NCBI RefSeq assembly: GCF_002900365.1
Contig: NZ_CP025979.1
Coordinates: 3,534,001-3,598,000, forward strand
Length of the DNA stretch: 64,000 bases
Reading direction: 5' to 3'
From: Escherichia marmotae
GTDB lineage: Bacteria; Pseudomonadota; Gammaproteobacteria; Enterobacterales; Enterobacteriaceae
Part shown: piece by piece, positions 19,919 through 30,194 of the stretch
How the letters are laid out: each line of letters starts with the position of its first letter
Position numbering within the stretch: position 1 is the first letter of the stretch
Notes under the pieces: model-generated
Told to the model about the DNA's origin: nothing
The model's database searches: none
The model's input: the letters and a program-made list of their open reading frames with translations, nothing else
Program-made: the position numbers and the translations under genes

Positions 19919-20509
19919 ATGTTACAAAACCCGATTCATCTGCGCTTGGAGCGCCTGGAAAGCTGGCAGCACGTTACTTTTATGGCCTGCTTATGCGAAC
20001 GCATGTACCCCAATTACGCCATGTTCTGCCAGCAAACCGGCTTCGGTGATGGGCAGATTTACCGTCGCATTCTTGATCTCATCTGGGAAACGCTGACTGT
20101 CAAAGACGCAAAAGTGAATTTCGACAGTCAACTGGAGAAATTTGAGGAAGCTATCCCTTCAGCAGATGATTTCGATCTGTACGGTGTTTATCCGGCAATC
20201 GATGCCTGCGTGGCGTTAAGTGAACTGGTTCATTCGCGTTTGAGTGGCGAAACACTGGAACACGCTGTGGAAGTCAGTAAGACTTCCATCACCACCGTTG
20301 CGATGCTGGAAATGACCCAGGCTGGTCGCGAAATGAACGATGAAGAGCTGAAAGAAAACCCGGCCGTTGAGCAAGAATGGGACATTCAGTGGGAAATATT
20401 CCGACTTTTAGCCGAGTGCGAAGAACGCGATATTGAGCTGATAAAAGGCCTTAGGGCAGACCTGCGTGAGGCGGGTGAGAGCAATATTGGTATAATTTTT
20501 CAGCAATAA
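19919..20509 (+). CDS. yjaG: DUF416 family protein YjaG
   Basis: A 196-residue, probably cytosolic protein of the DUF416 family, function unknown. The sequence is acidic and helical, with no signal peptide or membrane segment. A possible -10 (TAAACT) lies about 30 bases before its start. It lies between nfi and hupA in conserved enterobacterial order. The name rests on position and sequence match to K-12 YjaG, not on a known role. Confidence 0.9.
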   Translation: MLQNPIHLRLERLESWQHVTFMACLCERMYPNYAMFCQQTGFGDGQIYRRILDLIWETLTVKDAKVNFDSQLEKFEEAIPSADDFDLYGVYPAIDACVALSELVHSRLSGETLEHAVEVSKTSITTVAMLEMTQAGREMNDEELKENPAVEQEWDIQWEIFRLLAECEERDIELIKGLRADLREAGESNIGIIFQQ

Positions 20510-20560
20510 GACCAGAAAACGTGAATTAACGCCTGATTTGTCGTACCTGGAGTCTTCCCT

Positions 20561-20595
20561 TTCGCCCCCCGTCTGGTCTACATTTGGGGGGCGAA
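20561..20595. repeat. Perfect inverted repeat upstream of hupA
   Basis: TTCGCCCCCC (20561-20570) and GGGGGGCGAA (20586-20595) form a perfect 10-bp stem with a 15-base loop in the yjaG-hupA gap. Neither strand has a T run after the stem, so it is not a standard terminator. It could end the yjaG mRNA, or be part of hupA control. Confidence 0.6.
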
Positions 20596-20695
20596 AAAAA
20601 GTGGCTATCGGTGCGTGTATGCAGGAGAGTGCTATTCTGGCATTTCCGTCGCACTCGATGCTTAGCAAGCGATAAACACATTGTAAGGATAACTT

Positions 20696-20968
20696 ATGAA
20701 CAAGACTCAACTGATTGATGTAATTGCAGAGAAAGCAGAACTGTCCAAAACCCAGGCTAAAGCTGCTCTGGAGTCCACTCTGGCTGCAATTACTGAGTCT
20801 CTGAAAGAAGGCGATGCTGTACAACTGGTTGGTTTCGGAACCTTCAAAGTGAACCACCGCGCTGAGCGTACTGGCCGCAACCCGCAGACCGGTAAAGAAA
20901 TCAAAATCGCCGCAGCTAACGTACCGGCATTTGTTTCTGGCAAGGCACTGAAAGACGCAGTTAAGTAA
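20696..20968 (+). CDS. hupA: Nucleoid protein HU, alpha subunit
   Basis: A 90-residue basic histone-like protein, full length. HU alpha/beta dimers bend DNA and bind gaps and cruciforms. The DNA-binding arm is visible as [18 protein letters not shown] (about residues 56-73) with the intercalating proline in RNPQTG. The start follows AAGGATAAC. A terminator hairpin lies 30 bases after the stop, inside the conventional start of yjaH. Confidence 0.98.
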
Positions 20969-20980
20969 GATTGCGTGGCA

Positions 20981-21676
20981 GTGAACAGTTTTAACGAAGG
21001 GGTGATTTCACCCCTTTTGTCTTTCTGGCGTCGCACATTGATGCTGGCAGGCGTGCTGTTTCTCTCTGCCTGTAGCCACAACTCTTCACTTCCCCCTTTT
21101 ACCGCCAGTGGGTTTGCCGAAGACCAGGGTGCAGTGCGCATCTGGCGAAAAGACAGCGGCGATAATATCCATCTGCTTGCCGTGTTCAGTCCGTGGCGCA
21201 ATGGCGATACCACTACCCGTGAATACCGCTGGCAGGGTGATAACCTCACGCTTATCAATATCAACGTTTACAGCAAACCGCCGGTGAATATCCGCGCACG
21301 CTTTGACGAGCGCGGTGACCTGAGCTTTATGCAACGTGAATCCGACGGGCAAAAGCAGCAGCTTTCTAACGATCAAATCGATTTATACCGTTATCGTGCA
21401 GACCAGATCCGCCAGATTAGCGACGCCTTACGTCAGGGGAGAGTGGTACTGCGTCAGGGACGCTGGCATGCGATGGAACAGACTGTGACTACCTGCGAAG
21501 GGCAAACCATTAAGCCTGATTTAGATTCGCAGGCGATAGCGCATATCGAGCGCCGCCAGAGCCGCTCTTCTGTTGATGTGAGCGTGGCATGGCTGGAAGC
21601 GCCCGAGGGTTCACAATTACTGTTAGTGGCAAACTCTGATTTTTGTCGCTGGCAACCCAACGAGAAGACGTTCTGA
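20981..21676 (+). CDS. yjaH: DUF1481 lipoprotein YjaH
   Basis: Conventional 231-residue version starting at GTG 20981. The protein has a lipobox LSAC near residue 32, so it is probably an envelope lipoprotein. Function is unknown (DUF1481). The start is doubtful. The first ~14 codons run through the hupA terminator and would give an unusually long n-region. A TTG at 21017 would give a compact lipoprotein signal (SFWRRTLMLAGVLFLSAC). It is convergent with zraP, whose stop lies one base away. Confidence 0.85.
   Translation: MNSFNEGVISPLLSFWRRTLMLAGVLFLSACSHNSSLPPFTASGFAEDQGAVRIWRKDSGDNIHLLAVFSPWRNGDTTTREYRWQGDNLTLININVYSKPPVNIRARFDERGDLSFMQRESDGQKQQLSNDQIDLYRYRADQIRQISDALRQGRVVLRQGRWHAMEQTVTTCEGQTIKPDLDSQAIAHIERRQSRSSVDVSVAWLEAPEGSQLLLVANSDFCRWQPNEKTF
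20998..21019 (+). terminator. hupA terminator overlapping the 5' end of yjaH
   Basis: AGGGGTGA pairs with TCACCCCT (20998-21015), followed by TTTTGT. It looks like the intrinsic terminator of hupA, yet it lies within the first codons of the usual yjaH annotation. Confidence 0.75.
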
Positions 21677-21677
21677 T

Positions 21678-22106
21678 TTACCAGTGGCCCATACCCATAT
21701 GGCCGCCACCACCTCCGCAGCCACCGTAACCCATGCCCATTCCGACACCGCGTGGAATACCCGCTTCAGCCATCGCAATATCCCGTTTAACTCGCAATTC
21801 ATCTAATGACTGACGTAAAGTCTCCATCTCTTTGGCGACTGCGTTAATTTTGCTGCTATCCGGTGGATTAGCGGCTAACAGGGCGTTGTATTCATAACGC
21901 TTCGTCACCAGTTGTTGTTGCAGCGCGCTGCTTTGGGCGTAAAAGTCATTATGGATTTTCTGCCACGCAGTTTGTTGTTCGCTGGTCAAAGGCGCTGCAT
22001 TTTGCTGCCACATACCGTGTCCGCCGTGGGCAAATGCAGTTGTTGAGCCTATCGCCATTGCTGAAAACGCCATCATCACCAGGGCAATCTTCGTGTTCCG
22101 TTTCAT
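21678..22106 (-). CDS. zraP: Periplasmic zinc-stress chaperone ZraP
   Basis: A 142-residue periplasmic protein. The signal peptide ends near AFAHGGHG, a helical repeat core follows, and the C-terminal tail is rich in Gly, His and Met with one Cys (GMGYGGCGGGGGHMGMGHW), fit for zinc binding. ZraP is a zinc-dependent chaperone and dampens ZraSR signalling (known for the family). It is transcribed divergently from zraSR. A sigma-54 promoter lies about 35 bases upstream of its ATG. Confidence 0.96.
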   Translation of the reverse strand: MKRNTKIALVMMAFSAMAIGSTTAFAHGGHGMWQQNAAPLTSEQQTAWQKIHNDFYAQSSALQQQLVTKRYEYNALLAANPPDSSKINAVAKEMETLRQSLDELRVKRDIAMAEAGIPRGVGMGMGYGGCGGGGGHMGMGHW

Positions 22107-22141
22107 GGTTAATCCTCCAGTGGTTGTCTTACTTTACGTAT

Positions 22142-22157
22142 TGCATCTTTCGTGCCA
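22142..22157 (-). promoter_or_regulatory. Sigma-54 promoter of zraP
   Basis: The minus strand reads TGGCACGAAAGATGCA, an almost perfect -24/-12 element (GG, ten bases, GC). It sits 36-51 bases before the zraP ATG and matches the known RpoN dependence of this gene. Confidence 0.9.
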
Positions 22158-22199
22158 ACGATGAAACACCGATGTAACGGGCAATCTGGCGCGGTTAGC

Positions 22200-22245
22200 G
22201 AGTAAAAATGACCCGCTTGTGGTGGGTAGCGAGTCATTTTTACTC
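22200..22245. promoter_or_regulatory. ZraR enhancer sites between zraP and zraS
   Basis: GAGTAAAAATGACCCG (22200-22215) and an inverted copy CGAGTCATTTTTACTC (22230-22245) lie between the two divergent sigma-54 promoters. They are well placed to serve as shared upstream activator sites for phosphorylated ZraR acting on both. Confidence 0.8.
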
Positions 22246-22296
22246 ATTGAAAGATAAGCGTTTGTGTTACAGCGCAGGGTAGGGGGCAATAAAAGA

Positions 22297-22312
22297 TGGC
22301 ATGATTTGTGCT
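22297..22312 (+). promoter_or_regulatory. Sigma-54 promoter of zraSR
   Basis: TGGCATGATTTGTGCT has the GG, ten bases, GC spacing of an RpoN promoter. It lies 32-47 bases before the zraS ATG. Confidence 0.85.
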
Positions 22313-22343
22313 GTCAAAAAGGGATGAACAGGCAAAGAAGAAG

Positions 22344-23741
22344 ATGCGTTTTATGCAACGTTCTAAAGACACATTAGCCAAATGGTTAAGCGCGATCCTC
22401 CCCGTAGTCATTGTTGGGCTGGTGGGATTGTTTGCGGTGACGGTGATTCGCGATTATGGGCGGGCAAGCGAGGCTGACCGCCAGGCATTACTGGAAAAAG
22501 GTAATGTGCTCATTCGCGCTCTGGAGTCAGGAAGTCGCGTAGGGATGGGGATGCGAATGCACCATGTGCAGCAACAGGCACTTCTGGAAGAGATGGCAGG
22601 CCAGCCAGGGGTGTTGTGGTTTGCGGTCACCGATGCGCAGGGCATTATCATTCTTCACAGTGACCCAGAAATGGTCGGGCGTGCACTCTATTCGCCTGAT
22701 GAAATGCGGCAGTTAAAGCCAGAGGAAAACTCCCGCTGGCGACTGCTTGAGGACGCGGAAAAAACGCCTGCGCTTGAGGTCTATCGTTTGTTTCAGCCCA
22801 TGTCAGCCTCCTGGAGGCATGGGATGCATAATATGCCGCGCTGTAACGGCAAACCTGAGCCACAGGCAGATGCACAACAGGCTATTTTTATCGCTGTTGA
22901 TGCCAGTGATCTGGTTGCAACCCAGATTGGGGAGAAGCGCAATACCCTGATTATTCTCTTTGCTCTGGCGACGGTATTGCTGGCGAGCGTGTTGTCATTC
23001 TTCTGGTATCGCCGTTACCTTCGCTCGCGCCAGTTATTGCAGGATGAAATGAAGCGCAAAGAGAAGCTGGTGGCGCTGGGGCATCTGGCGGCAGGCGTCG
23101 CCCACGAAATCCGTAACCCACTTTCATCGATTAAAGGACTGGCGAAATATTTTGCCGAGCGCACGCCCGCGGGGGGCGAAGCGCATCAACTGGCGCAGGT
23201 GATGGCGAAAGAAGCCGACCGTTTGAATCGCGTGGTGAGCGAACTGCTGGAACTGGTCAAGCCAACGCACCTTGCTTTGCAGGCGGTGGAGCTCAATACC
23301 CTGATTAACCATTCATTACAACTGGTGAGCCAGGACGCTCAGAGTCGTGAGATACAGTTGTGCTTTAACGCTAACAACGGGTTGCCGGAAATTCAGGCCG
23401 ACCCGGACAGACTGACTCAGGTACTGTTAAATCTTTATCTCAATGCTATTCAGGCTATTGGTGAGCATGGCGTGATTAGTGTGACGGCAAGTGAAAGCGG
23501 CAATGGCGTGAAAATTAACGTTACCGACAGCGGTAAGGGAATTGCGGCAGATCAACTGGAGGCTATCTTCACCCCGTACTTCACCACCAAAGCCGAAGGC
23601 ACCGGGCTGGGGCTGGCGGTTGTGCATAATATTGTTGAACAACACGGTGGTACAATTCAGGTCGCCAGCCAGGAGGGGAAAGGTGCAACATTCACCCTCT
23701 GGCTTCCGGTGAATATTAATCGTAAGGACCCACAAGGATGA
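22344..23741 (+). CDS. zraS: Zinc-responsive sensor histidine kinase ZraS
   Basis: A 465-residue inner-membrane kinase. A transmembrane segment near residues 15-35 (SAILPVVIVGLVGLFAVTVI) and a second near 200-220 bracket the periplasmic sensor. The H-box GHLAAGVAHEIRNPLSS carries the phosphorylated histidine, followed by the N, G1 (DSGKGIAADQ) and G2 (GTGLGLAVVHNI) ATP-binding motifs. It responds to zinc and envelope stress through ZraP (known for the family). I use ATG 22344 (MRFMQRSKD). An in-frame TTG-type start 12 codons earlier overlaps the sigma-54 promoter and cannot be transcribed from it. zraR overlaps the stop by four bases. Confidence 0.96.
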   Translation: MRFMQRSKDTLAKWLSAILPVVIVGLVGLFAVTVIRDYGRASEADRQALLEKGNVLIRALESGSRVGMGMRMHHVQQQALLEEMAGQPGVLWFAVTDAQGIIILHSDPEMVGRALYSPDEMRQLKPEENSRWRLLEDAEKTPALEVYRLFQPMSASWRHGMHNMPRCNGKPEPQADAQQAIFIAVDASDLVATQIGEKRNTLIILFALATVLLASVLSFFWYRRYLRSRQLLQDEMKRKEKLVALGHLAAGVAHEIRNPLSSIKGLAKYFAERTPAGGEAHQLAQVMAKEADRLNRVVSELLELVKPTHLALQAVELNTLINHSLQLVSQDAQSREIQLCFNANNGLPEIQADPDRLTQVLLNLYLNAIQAIGEHGVISVTASESGNGVKINVTDSGKGIAADQLEAIFTPYFTTKAEGTGLGLAVVHNIVEQHGGTIQVASQEGKGATFTLWLPVNINRKDPQG

Positions 23742-25063
23742 AGCACGATAACATCGATATTCTGGTGGTGGATGATGACATTAGCCACTGCACCATCTTG
23801 CAGGCATTGCTACGTGGCTGGGGCTATAACGTCGCGCTGGCGAACAGCGGGCGACAGGCGCTGGAGCAGGTGCGGGAACAGGTTTTTGATCTTGTGCTTT
23901 GCGATGTGCGAATGGCGGAGATGGACGGCATCGCCACGCTGAAAGAGATTAAAGCGTTAAATCCGGCAATTCCGGTGCTGATTATGACCGCTTACTCCAG
24001 CGTCGAGACGGCGGTAGAAGCGCTGAAAACCGGGGCACTGGATTATCTCATCAAGCCGCTGGATTTCGATAACTTGCAGGCAACGCTGGAAAAGGCGCTT
24101 GCTCATACGCAGATTGTCGCTTCTGAAACGCCTACCGTGCTAGCCAGCCAGTTTGGGATGGTTGGGAAAAGCCCGGCGATGCAACACTTACTCAGTGAAA
24201 TAGCCCTCGTCGCACCATCGGAAGCAACGGTGTTGATCCACGGCGATTCTGGCACCGGCAAAGAGTTGGTTGCCAGAGCAATTCACGCCAGTAGCGCACG
24301 TAGTGAAAAACCGCTGGTAACGCTCAACTGTGCGGCACTCAACGAATCCTTACTGGAGTCCGAATTGTTCGGTCATGAAAAAGGGGCGTTTACCGGTGCC
24401 GATAAACGGCGGGAAGGGCGCTTTGTTGAGGCGGACGGCGGCACGTTGTTTCTCGATGAAATTGGCGATATTTCTCCAATGATGCAGGTTCGTCTGCTGA
24501 GTGCCATTCAGGAGCGTGAAGTCCAGCGTGTTGGCAGCAACCAGACTATTTCTGTCGATGTCCGGCTGATTGCCGCGACCCATCGCGATCTTGCCGCAGA
24601 GGTGAATGCCGGGCGTTTTCGCCAGGATCTCTACTATCGACTGAACGTGGTGGCGATTGAAGTGCCGGCGCTACGTCAACGGCGGGAAGATATTCCTCTG
24701 TTGGCAGATCATTTTCTGCAGCGCTTTGCTGAACGTAATCGCAAGGCGGTAAAAGGCTTTACGCCGCAGGCGATGGATCTGCTAATTCATTACGACTGGC
24801 CGGGGAATATTCGTGAACTGGAAAACGCAGTGGAACGGGCGGTGGTGCTACTGACCGGGGAATATATTTCCGAACGCGAGCTGCCGCTGGCGATTGCCAG
24901 TACGTCGATTCCGCTGGTGCAAAGTCAGGATATTCAGCCGCTGGTGGAAGTGGAAAAGGAGGTGATTCTGGCGGCGCTGGAGAAAACGGGCGGCAACAAA
25001 ACCGAAGCCGCCCGCCAGTTAGGGATCACGCGCAAAACGCTATTGGCAAAACTGTCGCGTTAG
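23738..25063 (+). CDS. zraR: Sigma-54-dependent response regulator ZraR
   Basis: A 441-residue NtrC-family activator. The receiver domain starts ILVVDDD with the phospho-Asp in LVLCDVRMAEMDG. The AAA+ domain has Walker A GDSGTGKE near residue 170, the sigma-54-contacting GAFTGAD loop, and Walker B GGTLFLDEIGD. A Fis-type helix-turn-helix (KTEAARQLGITRKTLLAKL) ends the protein. It overlaps zraS as ATGA, and its stop overlaps the convergent purD stop by four bases. Confidence 0.97.
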   Translation: MKHDNIDILVVDDDISHCTILQALLRGWGYNVALANSGRQALEQVREQVFDLVLCDVRMAEMDGIATLKEIKALNPAIPVLIMTAYSSVETAVEALKTGALDYLIKPLDFDNLQATLEKALAHTQIVASETPTVLASQFGMVGKSPAMQHLLSEIALVAPSEATVLIHGDSGTGKELVARAIHASSARSEKPLVTLNCAALNESLLESELFGHEKGAFTGADKRREGRFVEADGGTLFLDEIGDISPMMQVRLLSAIQEREVQRVGSNQTISVDVRLIAATHRDLAAEVNAGRFRQDLYYRLNVVAIEVPALRQRREDIPLLADHFLQRFAERNRKAVKGFTPQAMDLLIHYDWPGNIRELENAVERAVVLLTGEYISERELPLAIASTSIPLVQSQDIQPLVEVEKEVILAALEKTGGNKTEAARQLGITRKTLLAKLSR

Positions 25064-26349
25064 TTCTGCTCGCGTTCGATGGCGCGCCAGCCGATATCTT
25101 TCCGGCAGAAGCAATCATCCCAGTGGATATCGGTCATTAAGGCATAAGCGCGTTTCTGCGCTTCTGCCACGGTATGACCCAGCGCGGTGACGCACAGTAC
25201 GCGCCCGCCGCTGGTGATCACCTGCTCGTCATCTGCCAGTTTCGTACCCGCATGGAACACTTTGCCGTCTTCCACTTCTTCCAGCGGCAGGCCGTGGATC
25301 ACATCGCCGGTGCGGTAATCCCCTGGATATCCACCCGCAGCCATCACCACGCCGAGAGAAGCACGTTCATCCCACTCGGACGTTTTCTCGTCCAGCTTGC
25401 CTTCACAGGCCGCCAGGCAGAGTTCAACCAGATCGGACTTCATGCGCAGCATAATCGGCTGGGTTTCCGGATCGCCAAAGCGGCAGTTAAACTCGATAAC
25501 CTTCGGATTACCCTGTTTGTCGATCATCAAACCCGCGTAGAGAAAACCGGTGTAGGTGTTGCCTTCCGCCGCCATGCCTTTTACGGTTGGCCAGATGATG
25601 CGTTCCATCGTGCGCTGATGAACTTCATCGGTCACCACTGGCGCAGGAGAGTAAGCACCCATCCCGCCGGTGTTCGGCCCGGTATCTTTATCGCTTACGC
25701 GTTTGTGATCCTGGCTGGTGGCCATTGGCAGCACATGTTCGCCGTCCACCATCACGATAAAGCTCGCTTCTTCGCCGTCGAGGAACTCTTCGATCACAAT
25801 GCGATGACCCGCGTCGCCAAAAGCGTTGCCCGCCAGCATATCGTGAACAGCCGCTTCAGCTTCTTCCAGTGTCATCGCCACGATAACACCTTTCCCGGCG
25901 GCCAGACCGTCCGCTTTGATAACGATCGGTGCGCCTTTCTCACGCAGATACGCTAATGCAGGTTCTACTTCGGTGAAGTTCTGGTATTCCGCCGTAGGGA
26001 TCTTATGGCGGGCCAGGAAATCTTTAGTAAATGCTTTCGAGCCTTCCAGTTGTGCGGCACCTGCGGTTGGGCCGAAGATTTTCAGCCCAGCGGCGCGGAA
26101 GGTATCAACCACGCCTTTCACCAGCGGTGCTTCCGGGCCGACGATGGTTAGGTCGATCTTTTCGTTTTGCGCGAAATCCAGCAGCGCCGGGATATCGGTC
26201 ACGCCGATAGCGACGTTTTGCAGCGCAGGTTCCAGCGCCGTTCCCGCATTACCTGGTGCGACAAATACGGTCTCAACCAGCGGCGATTGCGCCGCTTTCC
26301 AGGCCAGCGCGTGTTCGCGCCCGCCGTTACCAATCACTAATACTTTCAT
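25060..26349 (-). CDS. purD: Phosphoribosylamine-glycine ligase (GAR synthetase)
   Basis: A 429-residue ATP-grasp enzyme for the second step of purine synthesis. The start is MKVLVIGNGGREHALAW (ATG 26349). The frame runs four codons further upstream without better support. ATP-grasp motifs are IVIKADGLAAGKGV near residue 142 and VIEFNCRFGDPETQ near 285. It follows purH by 11 bases in one operon under the PurR box upstream of purH. Confidence 0.97.
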   Translation of the reverse strand: MKVLVIGNGGREHALAWKAAQSPLVETVFVAPGNAGTALEPALQNVAIGVTDIPALLDFAQNEKIDLTIVGPEAPLVKGVVDTFRAAGLKIFGPTAGAAQLEGSKAFTKDFLARHKIPTAEYQNFTEVEPALAYLREKGAPIVIKADGLAAGKGVIVAMTLEEAEAAVHDMLAGNAFGDAGHRIVIEEFLDGEEASFIVMVDGEHVLPMATSQDHKRVSDKDTGPNTGGMGAYSPAPVVTDEVHQRTMERIIWPTVKGMAAEGNTYTGFLYAGLMIDKQGNPKVIEFNCRFGDPETQPIMLRMKSDLVELCLAACEGKLDEKTSEWDERASLGVVMAAGGYPGDYRTGDVIHGLPLEEVEDGKVFHAGTKLADDEQVITSGGRVLCVTALGHTVAEAQKRAYALMTDIHWDDCFCRKDIGWRAIEREQN

Positions 26350-26360
26350 CTGTCGCTCCA

Positions 26361-27950
26361 TTAATGGCGGAAGTGGCGCATGTCGGTGAAGAGCATCGCA
26401 ATACCGTGCTCGTCGGCGGCAGCAATCACTTCGTCATCACGGATAGAACCGCCAGGCTGGATTACGCAGGTCACGCCCGCAGCGGCGGCGGCATCAATAC
26501 CGTCGCGGAACGGGAAGAACGCGTCAGAAGCCATCGAGGAACCTTTCACTTCCAGACCTTCATCGGCGGCTTTAATACCGGCGATTTTCGCGGAGTACAC
26601 GCGGCTCATCTGGCCCGCGCCAATCCCGATGGTCATATTGTTTTTGGCATAGACGATGGCGTTGGATTTCACGAACTTCGCCACCTTCCAGCAGAACAGC
26701 GCATCACGTAGTTCCTGCTCGGTCGGCTGGCGTTTAGTCACCACGCGCAGTTCTTCTGCGCCAACCATGCCCAGATCGCGATCCTGAACCAGCAAACCGC
26801 CATTCACGCGTTTGAAATCGAGGCCCGGAACACGCTCGCCCCACTGACCACAGGTCAGGACGCGCACGTTCTGTTTGGCGGCGGTGATTTTCAGGGCTTC
26901 TTCGCTGGCGGACGGCGCAATGATCACTTCAACAAACTGACGGGAGATAATAGCCTGCGCGGTTTCAGCATCCAGCTCACGGTTAAAAGCGATAATGCCG
27001 CCGAATGCGGAGGTTGGGTCGGTTTTATACGCGCGATCGTAAGCATCAAGGATCGTGCTGCTGATGGCGACACCGCAGGGGTTAGCGTGCTTCACAATCA
27101 CACAGGCTGGCTCCGCAAATTCTTTCACGCATTCCAGCGCCGCATCGGTATCAGCGATGTTGTTATAGGAAAGGGCTTTACCCTGAACCTGGATTGCGGT
27201 GGCAACGGAGGCTTCTTTCACATTCTCTTCTATATAGAAGGCAGCTTGCTGGTGGCTGTTTTCACCGTAGCGCATATCCTGCTTCTTAATGAAGTTCAGG
27301 TTAAGTGTGCGCGGGAAGCGGCCAGCCGCTTCTTTACTCTCGCCGTGATAAGCCGGAACCATGCTACCGAAGTAGTTGGCGATCATGCTGTCATAGGCGG
27401 CGGTATGTTCGAAGGCTTTGATGGCGAGGTCGAAACGGGTATTGAGAGTCAGAGAACCTTCGTTGGCATCCATCTCTTCAATAATAGCGTCATAGTCGCT
27501 GCTCTTAACAACGATAGCGACATCTCTATGATTCTTGGCGGCGGAGCGCACCATGGTTGGGCCGCCGATATCGATGTTCTCAACCGCATCTTCCAGTGAG
27601 CAGCCTTCACGGGCCACGGTCTGGGCGAATGGGTACAGGTTAACGACCACCATATCGATAGGTTGGATCTGATGTTCTTCCATAATGGCATAGTCCTGAC
27701 CGCGACGGCCCAGAATACCGCCGTGCACTTTTGGATGCAGGGTCTTCACGCGTCCATCCATCATCTCCGGGAAACCGGTGTAATCGGAAACTTCGGTCAC
27801 CGGCAGGCCTTTTTCTGCTAACAGACGGGCAGTGCCCCCTGTAGACAGCAGCTCCACACCGCGTGCAGAAAGTGCCTGGGCGAATTCGACGATACCGGCT
27901 TTGTCAGAAACACTGAGCAGAGCGCGGCGGACTGGACGACGTTGTTGCAT
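26361..27950 (-). CDS. purH: AICAR formyltransferase / IMP cyclohydrolase
   Basis: A 529-residue bifunctional enzyme for the last two steps to IMP. The N-terminal IMP cyclohydrolase (MGS-like) domain begins RRALLSVSDKAGIVEFA. The C-terminal transformylase domain has KHANPCGVA, with the family's Lys-His catalytic pair, and SDAFFPFRDGIDAAAAAG. I start at ATG 27950 (MQQRRPVRRALL). A frame of 18 more codons upstream has no support. purD follows in the same operon. Confidence 0.97.
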   Translation of the reverse strand: MQQRRPVRRALLSVSDKAGIVEFAQALSARGVELLSTGGTARLLAEKGLPVTEVSDYTGFPEMMDGRVKTLHPKVHGGILGRRGQDYAIMEEHQIQPIDMVVVNLYPFAQTVAREGCSLEDAVENIDIGGPTMVRSAAKNHRDVAIVVKSSDYDAIIEEMDANEGSLTLNTRFDLAIKAFEHTAAYDSMIANYFGSMVPAYHGESKEAAGRFPRTLNLNFIKKQDMRYGENSHQQAAFYIEENVKEASVATAIQVQGKALSYNNIADTDAALECVKEFAEPACVIVKHANPCGVAISSTILDAYDRAYKTDPTSAFGGIIAFNRELDAETAQAIISRQFVEVIIAPSASEEALKITAAKQNVRVLTCGQWGERVPGLDFKRVNGGLLVQDRDLGMVGAEELRVVTKRQPTEQELRDALFCWKVAKFVKSNAIVYAKNNMTIGIGAGQMSRVYSAKIAGIKAADEGLEVKGSSMASDAFFPFRDGIDAAAAAGVTCVIQPGGSIRDDEVIAAADEHGIAMLFTDMRHFRH

Positions 27951-27982
27951 GGTAAATCCCCTGGATTTGACTATTACAGAGA

Positions 27983-28020
27983 GCGTTAGCTGAATTTTTC
28001 GCAAAAAACTCAGCTAACGC
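27983..28020 (-). promoter_or_regulatory. Long perfect hairpin in the purH leader
   Basis: GCGTTAGCTGA (27983-27993) and TCAGCTAACGC (28010-28020) are perfect complements, and the interior TTTTTCGCAAAAA extends the stem almost without break. It sits between the PurR-controlled promoter and the purH ATG, so it would form in the leader RNA. A smaller hairpin GCCCC-TAAC-GGGGC (28019-28032) abuts it. I have not seen a regulatory role assigned. Confidence 0.6.
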
Positions 28021-28051
28021 CCCTAACGGGGCATCTTTATTTTTCGCCCGC

Positions 28052-28073
28052 ATTGTAACGAAAACGTTTGCGC
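28052..28073 (-). promoter_or_regulatory. purH promoter -10 with PurR box
   Basis: The minus strand reads GCGCAAACGTTTTCGT (28073-28058), a close match to the PurR operator consensus ACGCAAACGTTTGCGT. It is followed at once by TACAAT (28057-28052), the probable -10. PurR with hypoxanthine or guanine bound here would block polymerase. Confidence 0.85.
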
Positions 28074-28244
28074 AACGCTCGCGAATTTTTTTGTTTCGAT
28101 GGTGATCTCGATTTTGATTGCCATTAGCGGTTCAGGAATACAGAAATAACGCTGATGATTGTGGATAACTCTGTGTGTAAAAAGGTATAAAGCGGGGTTT
28201 TGCTGGGGAATGCAGCAGTCAGTCATTTTTTTGCAATTTTTCTA

Positions 28245-28272
28245 TTGCGGCCTACGGAGAACACCCTATAAT
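28245..28272 (+). promoter_or_regulatory. rrnE P1 promoter
   Basis: TTGCGG (-35, 28245-28250), a 16-base spacer and TATAAT (-10, 28267-28272), followed by a GCGCC discriminator typical of stringently controlled rrn P1 promoters. An AT-rich UP-element-like stretch (ATTTTTTTGCAATTTTTCTA) lies directly upstream. The region 28074-28224 contains no gene and is where Fis sites are expected. Confidence 0.9.
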
Positions 28273-28355
28273 GCGCCTCCATCGACACGGCGGATGTGAA
28301 TCACTTCACACAAACAGCCGGTTCGGTTGAAGAGAAAAAATCCTGAAATTCAGGG

Positions 28356-28383
28356 TTGACTCTGAAAGAGGAAAGCGTAATAT
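28356..28383 (+). promoter_or_regulatory. rrnE P2 promoter
   Basis: TTGACT (28356-28361), 16-base spacer, TAATAT (28378-28383), about 110 bases after P1. This is the standard rrn P2 arrangement. Confidence 0.9.
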
Positions 28384-28423
28384 ACGCCACCTCGCGACAG
28401 TGAGCTGAAAGCTGCGTCGCAAC

Positions 28424-28435
28424 TGCTCTTTAACA
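28424..28435 (+). promoter_or_regulatory. boxA antitermination site, rrn leader
   Basis: TGCTCTTTAACA is the canonical boxA bound by NusB/NusE that makes rRNA transcription resistant to Rho. Confidence 0.93.
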
Positions 28436-28567
28436 ATTTATCAGACAATCTGTGTGGGCACTCGAAGATACGGATTCTTAACGTCGCAAGACGCTAAATG
28501 AATACCAAGTCTCAAGAGTGAACACGTAATTCATTACGAAGTTTAATTCTTTGAGCATCAAACTTTT

Positions 28568-30109
<1,542 letters not shown>

Positions 30110-30194
30110 CCTTAAAGAAGCGTTCTTTGAAGTGCTCACACAGATTGTCTGATAGAAAGTGAAAAGCAAGGCGTCTTGCGAAGCAGACTGATAC

